Assembly (NCBI GenBank): GCA_945910005.1
Contig: OX246746.1
Location: 42,446,122 to 42,510,121, forward strand
DNA: 64,000 nucleotides
Direction of reading: 5' to 3'
Source of the DNA: Isoperla grammatica
Lineage: Eukaryota; Arthropoda; Insecta; Plecoptera; Perlodidae
This document shows, piece after piece, positions 14,501 through 26,377 of the stretch (position 1 is the first letter of the stretch; every line of letters begins with the position of its first letter). The position numbers and the translations under genes were made by a program. The notes under the pieces are model-generated. The model ran no database searches. It was given only the letters and a program-made list of their open reading frames with translations, and was not told where the DNA came from.

Positions 14501-15705
14501 GAACAAAGAAGTGTTCAATAAGTTGAAAGCAATTAATTATATTAGTGATGGATACCTTTCCAAAAGGATTTGAAATAATAAAATTAAAATTGTTTAAAGT
14601 TATTTTTTCATTTAGAAATAGGAGTTCAGCGATATCCACCTCAAGGGAAAATTATACACATTGCGATACTACATCACTATTTATACAAATGCTAAATTAT
14701 TTCCGGTTACGCATTTTCCACCCTAAAAGTAAGTTATTTTGACAGATTTTTGTAAAATCCAAAATTGGTGAGAGAAAAATAAATGGGTACCTGGGAAGTA
14801 ATTTGTCTCCACTTTTAACGTTCACTCAATCAAATATCAACGAAATAATTTCTATTTCGGTATATTGAATTTGTATTATCATCTTTGTCTACGACGCAAT
14901 TATACATGAGTAATTAGATGATAGCGAACTCAAGGAATGTGAATAAATTGTTGCCCACTTAACGTGAATACTCTTCGATTATTTTAGGAAAAAAACATCA
15001 ATTGAGACAGATAATCCGAGTTTGTGTTTTAAGTTTATTAAACAAAATGCAATTACTTTGAGCTCACCTGACACCTACGAATATGACAAAATGTAAATAA
15101 CTGTAGACCGAATTCAACTATCAGTGCTCAATGATCTTACATTCAAACTGCGTTGGTCTTGCGAGAGTTGATAGGCCTAAAACTTCGATCCAGGTGTGGA
15201 TGTGGAACTGAGACGGCGAATAGCCCGGCAGCCAGCTCTGTGGCTTTACCCAGGCTTTAGGTAAAGTCAAAGCAAACAGTCGTTAGGGAATATCCCTGTT
15301 TTTCTCTATGAGGCGTGTGATGTCGTCAAAAATGTTATGACGTAGGATTTTTGAGTCATTTTCACGGAGATTGCGGAAGACTTCATCTCTGCGAAAACAT
15401 CTTCATCTTCATCTTCGCACAACCCCACAATGTATAGAGTGTGCAAACTTTCAGGCAAGGCTTCTTCAATTACCAGCGTTGCACTTTAAAGAAAAAATAC
15501 AAAAGTTTTATGATCTCGTGTAATCTACATTATGAGATGACGGCCTAGTGAGGATGATGGTAGGCGAAGATAAAACGCATTAGGGTGGTACATAAGACAA
15601 CCCTATGTACTCATTCAAGTATGCGTCCCTGAGTCTTCTTCGTACGCGCTCAGTATCGGCCCCAGGGCAATACAAGGGAAACAAGTTGATGATTAATAAC
15701 CGAGG
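11566..15705. other. Intergenic DNA; possible small exon near 12.2 kb
   Basis: No firm gene. The piece 12130-12318 is richer in G+C than its surroundings, is open in one frame and ends in CGCAG followed by GTAGGC, a possible splice donor; I recognise no domain in it. Two GATA-type palindromes lie at 13906-13950. TAGGCCTA octamers occur at 12010, 12322, 13586 and 15172. The rest is AT-rich without visible structure. Confidence 0.4.
13906..13950. promoter_or_regulatory. Paired palindromic GATA-type sites
   Basis: TTATCTAGATAA (13906-13917) and ATTATCTAGATAAT (13937-13950) are perfect palindromes, each made of two inverted WGATAA-like half-sites, with centres about 32 bp apart. GATA factors bind WGATAR (established). 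That this is a functional site is only a guess. Confidence 0.25.
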
Positions 15706-16032
15706 CAGCTCACTCATAGTGCAGGGCCATAGATAGTTCTCTCCTCCTTGCTAATCTAACACAGCGAGGTGGGCAGCTCACTCATAGTGCAGGGCCAAAG
15801 ATAGTTCTCTCCTCCTTGCTAATCTAACACAGCGAGGTGGGCAGCTAACTCATAGTGCAGGGCCAAAGATAGTTCTCTCCTCCTTGCTAATCTAACACAG
15901 CGAGGTGGGCAGCTCACTCATAGTGCAGGGCCAAAGATAGTTCTCTCCTCCTTGCTAATCTAACACAGCGAGGTGGGCAGCTCACTCATAGTGCAGGGCC
16001 AAAGATAGTTCTCTCCTCCTTGCTAATCTAAC
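15706..16032. repeat. 68-bp minisatellite, 5 copies, ending in a tRNA-like sequence
   Basis: CAGCTCACTCATAGTGCAGG begins the unit at 15706, 15774, 15842, 15910 and 15978, exactly 68 bp apart. The copies are almost identical; one has CTAACT for CTCACT and the first has CCATAG for CCAAAG. The last copy diverges after CTAATCTAACA and passes directly into the tRNA-like segment at 16033. Confidence 0.95.
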
Positions 16033-16103
16033 ATGGCGGGATTCGAACTTGCAACCTGAAATTATTAGAACTGTACGTGATACCACAGACGCACCAACAG
16101 ATA
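16031..16103 (-). mobile_element. tRNA-like SINE head (minus strand), degenerate
   Basis: Read on the minus strand, GTTCGAATCCCGCCATGTT has the form of a Pol III B box and T-loop, with a weak A-box-like segment (GGTGCGTCTGTGGTATC) at the expected distance upstream. The T-stem does not pair fully, so this is not an intact tRNA gene; it is a tRNA-derived SINE head or tRNA relic. It touches the end of the 68-bp array. Confidence 0.5.
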
Positions 16104-16359
16104 TTATAACTTATTAGGCACATATATACACATATATACACATATATGTACATTGTAGGGGGGCGTGAATTTCGCGAATGACGATAGCAAAATGAGCGTA
16201 TTGATCAATTTATTTGATAAAATGTCAACATTGAATCACTGCCAAACAAATTTTTTTATATGAATCGGTGATAGACAACGAAATTCAAATTATTCGTGTT
16301 TTCAATGATGAAGAAATATGAAAAGTTACACTGCACTGTGTGTTAATTTGGCGGTTACA
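16104..16359. other. Short AT-rich spacer
   Basis: Contains a small ACATATAT repeat (about 16117-16150) and otherwise nothing recognisable. The bases just before 16360 (AATTTGGCGGTTACA) resemble those just after the MULE-like element (AATTTGGCCGGTGTAAG from 17332), a possible imperfect target duplication. Confidence 0.4.
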
Positions 16360-16530
16360 GGACACTGGGTCCAGTACATAAAAGTCCATATGATAAAAGG
16401 TCCACTTGACAAATGGTCCACATACCTAAATGTCCACGCTCCACATGGTCCAAAAGTAATAAGTCCTACACGAAATGTCCAATTTGTAATGTCCATGGCA
16501 AAGCGTCCAATTAGAAATGTCCATTTCTAT
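16360..16530. repeat. Left inverted-repeat ladder of the MULE-like element
   Basis: About eleven GTCCA (once GTCCT) motifs follow each other with intervals of 15-16 bp in the outer half and 14 bp in the inner half. The spacers share little sequence. The ladder ends next to the ORF stop codon. Confidence 0.85.
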
Positions 16531-16874
16531 TATGTGAAATTACAATTGAGGTCTCTGACGTTCTCCATTGCCATTCTTATTACTTGTGCGGGTGGTGCAT
16601 TAGGATTTTCTTCGGCATAACGTTTCAAATCAGAAACCACCTTCTTAATTTCACCTGAAGCAGTAGCATTGTGTTGGTGATTTTCCGTTCCACTTTTTAA
16701 AACAACTATGTTGTTCACATCAGCGTTAGTTACGCACCGAGCATTGCATACTTTTCTGTCCTCGCACCACCAGTAACGTCTGCTTCTGTCTTTGTTATAT
16801 GAATGGAAATGATAGCAGTAACGCTTGAAATGGAGAATTTCTTTTCTTTTCTGCGAATACACAATTTCTGCCAT
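16530..16874 (-). CDS. FLYWCH-type zinc-finger protein of a MULE-like transposon
   Basis: A 114-residue ORF starting at the ATG on the minus strand at 16874 (MAEIVYSQ). An open extension upstream to 16943 looks non-coding, so I prefer this start. The FLYWCH pattern is clear: an aromatic-rich lead-in (FKRYCYHFHSY), WW-C37, C43-NAR, and H66-x-H68, which would bind one zinc ion. After the finger comes a charged helical stretch (EIKKVVSDLKRYAEENP). FLYWCH domains bind DNA and in transposases probably recognise the element ends (family knowledge). The catalytic DDE domain is absent. Both inverted-repeat ladders flank the ORF, so it may encode an end-binding protein without cleavage activity, or be a truncated relic. 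The uninterrupted frame suggests youth or constraint. Confidence 0.7.
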   Translation of the reverse strand: MAEIVYSQKRKEILHFKRYCYHFHSYNKDRSRRYWWCEDRKVCNARCVTNADVNNIVVLKSGTENHQHNATASGEIKKVVSDLKRYAEENPNAPPAQVIRMAMENVRDLNCNFT

Positions 16875-17125
16875 GCTGTACCAAGTACTCAATAATTCCA
16901 CTCTAAAAAAATACTGAAGACTGTAACTATAGTAACAAAACAACGGAAACTACAATTGGAAATATTTCACACACCACGCAACAATACACCAACAAACAAC
17001 AACAAAGAGAAGGGGAGGAGTCGCGTTAGACGTTACGTTGCCTCATTGGCCAACGCCTTGACGATATACGCTGGCGTAAGGGCTTGTGAACACACCATTA
17101 GATCTAATAATGATAAAACTCATGG

Positions 17126-17324
17126 GTGAAATGTCGTGGACGAAATATCTTGGACGAAATATACAGGACGAAACACCGTGGACAAAATATCGTGGACGAA
17201 AATATAGTGGACGAAAATATAGTGGCCGTTATGAACAATGGACGTTTCAGCCTGGACATTTATAATTGGACCAAATGTCGTGGACGATTTAACGCATGGA
17301 CCATTATGATTGGACCCACTGTCC
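17126..17324. repeat. Right inverted-repeat ladder of the MULE-like element
   Basis: About a dozen TGGAC motifs (GTCCA inverted), mostly as GTGGACGAAAATAT-type units, run up to the terminal TGGACCCACTGTCC. This is the mirror of the left ladder. The inner units are more alike than the outer ones, as if recently amplified. Confidence 0.85.
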
Positions 17325-19491
17325 GCTAATCAATTTGGCCGGTGTAAGTACAACATAATATCAAACTTGAGAGAACATGGAAGTACCCTGAGTGTCACAG
17401 CAACCGTGAATAACACTTGTCACAGGTGAGGCTTCCGTGTTTAAGTCGTGAATGAAAAGCTACACATGCTATACAAAGCTACAACAGAAGAGATGGATAC
17501 AGCCATCGAGAAACAGCTTTTAATTAATCAAACCGAAATTTATTATTTCTAAAACGAAATGTACTGTAAAACATAACTATTTCACGGACCTCAATTTATA
17601 TTTGGATCCCTGATATGATTCCTAGTCATGGTTTACTTCAATACAAGTATCGCTAAACTTGAATTGATGTCTTAATTCTAAACTGATGAATACAAATTAA
17701 ATACAATAAAAAAGTCTAAAGCAATTCTGCAATTGAAGTTGAAATAAATGAGACCAAATAAGCAGGTTATGGTTCTCACTCTGTTGGTAACGCCCCCTAT
17801 ATTGGCAAGGAGGTCAATCGCGGCTTTACAGTGCAGCTGTGCCGGTGACGGAATGTCATATCTGCTAACTGTACATTCTACAATAAAAAAACTTTTGAAC
17901 GAGGTAACGCCTGTTGGGCTTAATAAGTACCGCTATACCACACCGCCAACTCTCACGGGCCAACTTTTTCTCTAACTCTTTTGACAATAGGCACATAAAA
18001 ACAGGGACATTCCAGCCCGCCTGCCTGCCTGCCTTCCTTCCTTCACAAACCTTAGCTGGATCTCTGTTTCGGAGCAAGACATACTCTAGGAGAGATTTAT
18101 TAGAAGGCTGTATGTAGATGAACGAATGCTTTGCAAGCGATTTAACTATTTTAACAATATGCAAGAAATCATTTATCTGTTATATTTAGTATGCAAGGTT
18201 TGTAATGTACTCATGTTTATGGATACAGATAATTACTATGCGGCATTGGACTCTTAGCCAAGCGTATGTTTCTAACTGAGGATGCTTTGGTAACAATAAT
18301 TAGTATGTATTACGATTGTTACACTTGTTACCTATGTAATTCAACGAACATTCTAGTTTTGAATGTAACGAATTATTATTACTATCGAATTCTACCCAAA
18401 TAGCTTGAAATAGTGGCAATCTGTATTTTTGTTCGTATTAAATTTACACTCAATATCAACATATTTCTAAGATGTGATGCTAGATTATATCTAAAAAATA
18501 TTCAAAATGTATGACGCTTGGATATTCAGACGACTTGAATAACATGTCTAGTTTTATCCAAACCCAATCAATTTCGCGACCTTGTTTTTAGCCTGCCCAC
18601 ATTTTAATATTGTATCATATAAAGATACGAACCAAAAACCTCATATTCTTTCGATTTTCAAGCTTGTTGGGTCGAAAACTCTTAATAATACATCTATTTC
18701 GTACTTATTAACATTTATCGTATTGTACAGAACTTGTGTTTCGTGATAGGCGACTATGGCGCTATTAACTGAAACTACTTCAAGTGGGAGACCTGGGGTC
18801 AATACCTGATTGTTTACTCTTGTGTAGTTAGTTATTCGCTTTGAGGACCCGAAACGATGTTGCAACTACGACTATGTTTGAGGAAATATGCTCGACTTGG
18901 TGACAAACTTAAAATATTTATACATTTAGTTATAATATTTAAGACCACAAAAGCTCGAAAACTCGACTCATATTTTGCTACGACAGCTCCAAAGTCACAG
19001 TTTAACATCACACCAGTAAAATAAAGATAGATTTAATTCAATTTCAAAATTAAAAAAGCCACAGACCAAAGCGGGGATCGAAGCCAGGACATAATTATTT
19101 GGATTATAACAATTAAACGGGATTTTATTGATACCATCGTGGATCTATACAATGTGAAATGAGAACATGAAGTCCTTAACCTCAGAATTCAATAAGTTGC
19201 TAGCATACTGTATAAGTTATACAGTATGCTAGCAACTATAACGCATACATTAGGCTAAAGAGGGTATGGGCTGGGCATGCCCATAATTCTACACTGGCTA
19301 TCCTGTCCTATCGTGGGACAGAAAAATAACAATAACATTGAATTGAAATGAATTGTAATGCACACATGTTGATTGAGCTACTTTTATCGAGAATTTGTAT
19401 TTATGGATAACCTTCCAAAATAAAGGAACATACAAGTCATAATTGTTAAAGAAAGAAATATGTTCATGACAAATTAAAAGTTATTTCTAAA
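17325..19491. other. Intergenic DNA with one perfect hairpin
   Basis: No supported gene. It holds a pyrimidine-rich CTGC/CTTC stretch near 18015-18045 and the 43-bp hairpin at 19195-19237. A minus-strand ORF at 18641-18865 (75 codons) has ordinary amino-acid composition but no motif I recognise. Confidence 0.45.
19195..19237. repeat. Perfect 21-bp inverted repeat with 1-base centre
   Basis: Arms 19195-19215 and 19217-19237 are exact reverse complements around a single G at 19216. The left arm starts AGTTGCTAGCATACTG. A recent origin, selection, or a fold-back artefact could explain the perfect match. Confidence 0.95.
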
Positions 19492-20258
19492 CGGCAATGT
19501 GCAGTTGTGCAGTGTGCAGCTCCCAATACTAAGCTACGGCAATGTGCAGTTGTGCAGTGTGCAGCTCCCAATACTAAGCTACGGCAATGTGCAGTTGTGC
19601 AGTGTGCAGCTCCCAATACTAAGCTACGGCAATGTGCAGTTGTGCAGTGTGCAGCTCCCAATACTAAGCTACGGCAATGTGCAGTTGTGCAGTGTGCAGC
19701 TCCCAATACTAAGCTACGGCAATGAGCAGTTGTGCAGTGTGCAGCTCCCAATACTAAGCTACGGCAATGTGCAGTTGTGCAGTGTGCAGCTCCCAATACT
19801 AAGCTACGGCAATGTGCAGTTGTGCAGTGTGCAGCTCCCAATACTAAGCTACGGCAATGTGCAGTTGTGCAGTGTGCAGCTCCCAATACTAAGCTACGGC
19901 AATGTGCAGTTGTGCAGTGTGCAGCTCCCAATACTAAGCTACGGCAATGTGCAGTTGTGCAGTGTGCAGCTCCCAATACTAAGCTACGGCAATGTGCAGT
20001 TGTGCAGTGTGCAGCTCCCAATACTAAGCTACGGCAATGTGCAGTTGTGCAGTGTGCAGCTCCCAATACTAAGCTACGGCAATGTGCAGTTGTGCAGTGT
20101 GCAGCTCCCAATACTAAGCTACGGCAATGAGCAGTTGTGCAGTGTGCAGCTCCCAATACTAAGCTACGGCAATGTGCAGTTGTGCAGTGTGCAGCTCCCA
20201 ATACTAAGCTACGGCAATGTGCAGTTGTGCAGTGTGCAGCTCCCAATACTAAGCTACG
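19492..20258. repeat. 45-bp minisatellite, 17 copies
   Basis: The unit begins CGGCAATGTGCAGTTGTGCA and ends CCCAATACTAAGCTA. GCAGTTGTGCAG recurs every 45 bp from 19501 to 20221. Copies are identical except for a T-to-A change (AATGAGCAG) near 19725 and 20130. As 45 is a multiple of three, long spurious ORFs (about 275 codons) run through on both strands; they are not genes. Confidence 0.97.
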
Positions 20259-21068
<810 letters not shown>

Positions 21069-22430
21069 AATCAACATCAGTCATCAGTCATGCACTCAGT
21101 CATCAGTCATGCACTCAGTCATCAGTCATGCACTCAGTCATCAGTCATGCACTCAGTCATCAGTCATGCACTCAGTCATCAGTCATGCACTCAGTCATCA
21201 GTCATGAACTCAGTCATGCACTCAGTCATCAGTCATGCACTCAGTCATCAGTCATGCACTCAGTCATCAGTCATGCACTCAGTCATCAGTCATGCACTCA
21301 GTCATCAGTCATCAGTCATGCACTCAGTCATGCACTCACTCATCAGTCATCAGTCATGCACTCAGTCATCAGTCATGCACTCAGTCATCAGTCATGCACT
21401 CAGTCATCAGTCATGCACTTAGTCATCAGTCATGCACTCAGTCATCAGTCATCAGTCATGCACTCAGTCATCAGTCATGCACTCAGTCATCAGTCATGCA
21501 CTCAGTCATCTGTCATGCACTCAGTCATCAGTCATGCACTCAGTCATCAGTCATGCACTCAGTCATCAGTCATGCACTCAGTTATCAGTCATGCACTCAG
21601 TCATCAGTCATGCACTCAGTCATCAGTCATACACTCAGTCATCAGTCATGCACTCAGTCATCAGTCATGCACTCAGTCATCAGTCATCAGTCATGCACTC
21701 AGTCATCAGTCATGCACTCAGTCATCAGTCATGCACTCAGTCATCAGTCATAAGTCCTGCACTCAGTCATTAGTCATACACTCAGTCATCAGTCATGCAC
21801 TCAGTCATCAGTCATGCACTCAGTCATCAGTCATGCACTCAGTCATCAGTCATGCACTCAGTCATCAGTCATGCACTCAGTCATCAGTCATGCACTCAGT
21901 CATCAGTCATGCACTTAGTCATCAGTCATGCACTCAGTCATCAGTCATGCACTCAGTCATCAGTCATGCACTCAGTCATCAGTCATCAGTCATGCACTCA
22001 GTCATCAGTCATGCACTCAGTCATCAGTCATACACTCAGTCATCAGTCATGCACTCAGTCATCAGTCATGCACTCATTCATCAGTCATGCACTCAGTCAT
22101 CAGTCATGCACTCAGTCATCAGTCATACACTCAGTCATCAGTCATGCACTCATTCATCAGTCATGCACTCAGTCATCAGTCATGCACTCAGTCATCAGTC
22201 ATACACTCAGTCATCAGTCATGACATCAGTCATCAGTCATGCACTCAGTCATCAGTCATGCACTCAGTCATCAGTCATGCACTCAGTCATCAGTCATGCA
22301 CTCAGTCATCAGTCATGCACTCAGTCATCAGTCATCAGTCATGCACTCAGTCATCAGTCATGCACTCAGTCATCAGTCATGCACTCAGTCATCAGTCATG
22401 CACTCAGTCATCAGTCATGTATCAGTCGGT
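21069..22430. repeat. 19-bp minisatellite, about 70 copies
   Basis: The unit TCATCAGTCATGCACTCAG repeats over about 1.36 kb. Occasional copies have one extra or missing 7-bp TCATCAG subunit or single changes (GCACTTAG, ATACACTCAG, TCATTCATC). The unit seems to have grown from a TCATCAG heptamer. Because 19 is not a multiple of three, the long ORFs pass through all frames in turn and are spurious. Confidence 0.96.
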
Positions 22431-25400
22431 CAGTCTAACATTGCAGCACGTGTTAATCACGCCAAGACGTTACCGGAGTCTATTCGACCGACAGTAGTAA
22501 ACCATGGAATTCATTCAATCGATTGAGTTCAATCCTCGCTAACAGAAACCTTGGGTTTGCCTGAGTTAGGCCGCAGCAAATGGTAAAATTGTAATTCGTA
22601 ATTTCTTTGAAAGTATGAGCTACACCCAAAAACACACAACATGGCTTATTGGAGGATATATCCAACTGAATAATAGCTCCATCAAATAGAAAATTATTTT
22701 ATTTTAATACACCATGAATAACGGTATTTTCATTGAATATTTGTTTAATATAAAACCCCACAAATAAATTTTCATTGTTATTAATAGCAAAGGTTGGTAT
22801 TTATTTTAACTGTCCAAAATACACGTTAAACTCCTAATATACCGAGATCTAAAACATTTGCTGTACTGTATTGCGTTATTTTTATTTTTGTATTATTGTC
22901 AATAATTATCTTTACCCCTCCTGTTGATCAAAGTGCCACCAGATATTGTAAAATCGCAACAAAAAAGGAAAGGGGTGTCTCCTATTTAGGAACTTTTATA
23001 TTTTTGTAGGTGAAACATATTCATGGTTGAACATTTTCGAATGTAGATAATATATGGGTGTAACAATGAGTAGGCCTTAATTGCATAACTCTAGTGCGTG
23101 TGCATACACTGAACTGTGTTGAGCTACACTCATTGCACTGTTCACATGTTTCGAGCGGCAAACAGGTTCTATGTTAATTGCCATCGTGATTGAATATTTG
23201 TTACTGTTAATTAGACCAGGTTAAACTATGTTTACTAAATAATGTAGGAATGAGTCATCAATATAGTTTGTTATCTTAGGCAATCCCGCAATTCTCAAAT
23301 GAATTAGACAAACCCATATTGTTTCAACATTTCCAGTTAGTTTTCTGAAATAAATAAATAGACGCATATTGACTTTAAAGATAACTGTTTCAGAATTACA
23401 GTTATTTGTTAGACTTCTAATACCAACCTTGACGTTCTCATGAGGTCGTGTGGGGGGGGGGGGGGGGGTGGCGGGGATGAATTAAAAAGTTAAAATAACT
23501 ATGCCAGAATGAAAAAGTGATTGACTTTTTAGAAAGATAGTTGGTCATGCGCTTTAAAACACAATCATGTAAAGATAATCTGAAAAATGTATTCCATGTA
23601 CATTGTTGTCTAAATGATGTGAATGGAATCTAGTATAGAATTCAAAGGTTCAAATTATTAAAAGTTTTGTGAAGTGTTTCTATTTAAAATTATTTTCCTT
23701 ACACGTTTACTTCCTTAGTCCAAGAGTTGTACACTTAAGTGTATTTGGACAATGACTGTGGCAACAAGGGGCCCTAGTATGTGTTGCCAGAACAATCTAA
23801 TGGCTGTAATGATCAGATTGACATGGCTTCTTACTGGGGACAACTTATGGGTAAATCACCAGTTAACTGATTACAAATACTGTTGTATGTCTGTCTGTCT
23901 GTCTGTCTGTCTTGTCATTCCTCACCCAGGCGACACAACCTCAGACCATGGCTAACAACACAGGGTCTGGCAAATACCACAGGCCCTGGGTAAAACTATG
24001 AGTCTTAAAGTAAGTTATTTGTATACTTAGTCCTTAGAATGAGAAAAATGTGAAATATACTTCATATCACAGCCGGACCTACTTTTGCACTTCATTTTAC
24101 GACCATACAACGGGAAGAAATATTCAATGCTCAACGTGTAGATAAATTGCTACATTAAATTTGTTACGTCTGATTTATATATAATATAGCTCATGGGCCA
24201 ATGAGAACTTAGAGCTAATCCAATATTTCACTTCGCTCTGTCCATTCAGCCCTGGTTCTAAGCCACTTATACTGCTACAACATGAACAAGTTAGAGTTGT
24301 TATGACTCGCAAACGTTTTATCTGATGAACATATTTCCGTATTGCAATTGTTTACTTTCTCTTCATCGTCAACTTCTTATTTCAACGAGACGTTAAAAAT
24401 AATTGTTAAAGTTAAGGAGAGTTCCATTAAAATGCCAACGTGTACATATGACTTACTTATAAGCCAGACAGGGTTAATTCGTTCCTTAAAATATTATAAC
24501 GTCTTCATTTCAACTAGTTTTAGTAGTTTTAGTGAGCAGCGCCGAGTACGAGGTCTTGCTTTATGCGCACTTTACTGTATGCACAATGCACGGAACAAAA
24601 ACATTCTCAGAGATAAACATAATATATTTCTTAGCATATACAAAACTGAACCGTTTTACATTTCCATGTAAAGGCAGGCTTACACGCCTTCAATGCTTTT
24701 AGGCTCCCAGCTCTGGATACACTATGTCATCTTCAGTCATAAGCCAACGGCTCTAAAAAGTGGCGCACTTTTGAGATTGAGGCAACATCAGGGTAAAATA
24801 ATGAAATGGCCTCGTTTGGTCTGGTATCCGCCTCATGTAGGGTGAATTCTTGTCACAACCAACTGCGATAACTTTGATTATTCCTCTCTCTCTTGGCCAA
24901 AGTTTCGTAAAGGATAAAAGTGACAAGACGAGAACTAAGATGCACTTGATGTGTATTTGGAGCCACCGTGTGCCGCTATATACACTGCAGAAATGAGGCA
25001 CACTATCAAGAATGGTGCTACTTTATATGCATGTAGCTTATTTCCCTAATACACTCGAACTTAGCATATCCTCAGGATATATTGAGAGATAGGAACCTAA
25101 GTACAGTCAACTCTGAAACCCTGTACACCTCCCCGTCTTCAATTACTCTGTGTCACTGTGTCTATAACACGATCAAGTTAAACATGTTTTAGAGAAACAT
25201 TACCTTAATACATTTATTTGTTAATAACATAATTGCGCAAGGCTGTTTGCTAAGTCCAACTGAACTAGCGGTCCTAGTGGTTCCGGGTCCAGTTTACTTC
25301 GGCTTCAGATCAATCTCAATAGAAATCACAAAAAACAAAAAGCAGTAAAATATCCACCGATTAGTTACACACTGCAATGATTGGCCAACTGTTGCCAAGC

Positions 25401-25910
25401 CACGAACAGTGAGTGTTACCACGAACAAACTATCAAGAGTGAGATAGGCTAAACATGGAGCATGGTGAGTCTCAAGCTCAACTATTTAAAATCAAGGTGT
25501 CTAGTAAGAAAAAGCAAAACTAGTGGCTAATAACGAACATTTAGTTTTATACGCTCTAAAAACTGAATTGACAAAATTAAAAGTATTGCAGCCATTACGG
25601 GGGTAATTTTGGAAACCAATTTATAATTAATTTAAATTGCTTCCAAAATAACAACCGTATTTGAAACTTTTTGAATCCACTGGTTAGTTCTTACAATATT
25701 GTGTAGCGTCCTCAATATACTACTAAACAACACTAACATTAAGACCAGCCATCGCGTTGAGACTAATATTTGTGCCAAGCATCACCGTCAATCAACCATT
25801 TAACATAAATTAAGTCAGTTCGTTTTCCGTGAACAGTTCTACATTAATTACTTCATTTCATTCTTTAAAAATCACGATGGCAATTGAAATGTGGGACGAA
25901 TGTGCGAGGG
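22431..25910. other. Intergenic DNA, no gene seen
   Basis: No supported gene. Contains a G17 run (23452-23468), a small TGTC microsatellite (about 23886-23912) and AT-rich sequence. Short ORFs (23752-23955 plus, 24342-24671 plus, 24753-25001 minus) show no recognisable domain. Confidence 0.5.
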
Positions 25911-26080
25911 TTAAGGCCTACACACAGTTGTCGGCATCGGGATCGCAATCGCAATCCGAAATCGTGGAAGAGTTAACTTGTTCACAACTAAATTAGTTTG
26001 TCATAATGAGGGAAAATGTACGATTCCGATACTGATCCTGATTACGATCACGATGCCGACAATTGTGGTTGGGGCTTTAG
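25911..26080. mobile_element. Small MITE, copy 1 (about 170 bp)
   Basis: Terminal inverted repeats share ACAGTTGTCGGCATCGGGAT on the left and, on the minus strand, ACAATTGTCGGCATCGTGAT on the right, with TTAAGGC-like outer ends. The interior matches the element at 58056-58238 in opposite orientation, including TTTAGTTGTGAAC, so this is a repeated family. No ORF; movement would depend on a transposase made elsewhere. Confidence 0.75.
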
Positions 26081-26377
26081 CTTTCAATACACCTATATTA
26101 TAGATTACAAGTATAAAAGTATAATGTTGAATTAGGCTATATCAATTTGTAATCGCCAGTCATCAAAATAAAACGACAATAAATGAAGTACACGCAGTTA
26201 GTGTATGTGTATGTGTAGTTGTCAAGTACTACTATCGGATTCAAAAGGTGTGTCCATTGACTTTGAACCATCACAAACATATAAGTACGTCTCGTAGAGA
26301 AAAAACAAAACGACCATAAATTGTAGCGTTCCTTTGACATACTAAATAACTGTTATAGTGTTTTATGCTGTATGTTT
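26081..26377. other. Spacer between two MITEs
   Basis: AT-rich with no gene; includes a short GTGTATGTGTATGTGTAG repeat near 26200. Confidence 0.4.

Larger units (their letters stand above)
16360..17324 (-). mobile_element. MULE-like DNA transposon, non-autonomous, with GTCCA-ladder inverted repeats
   Basis: The left end GGACACTGGGTCCA and the inverted right end (GGACAGTGGGTCCA on the minus strand) match closely. Each end continues inward as a ladder of short GTCCA motifs spaced mostly 14-16 bp apart, in opposite orientations on the two sides. Between them lies one minus-strand ORF with a FLYWCH zinc finger, a domain that often forms the N-terminus of animal MULE transposases (family knowledge). 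At 965 bp there is no room for a full transposase, so mobilisation would need help from a complete relative. No clean 9-bp target duplication is visible. Confidence 0.75.
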
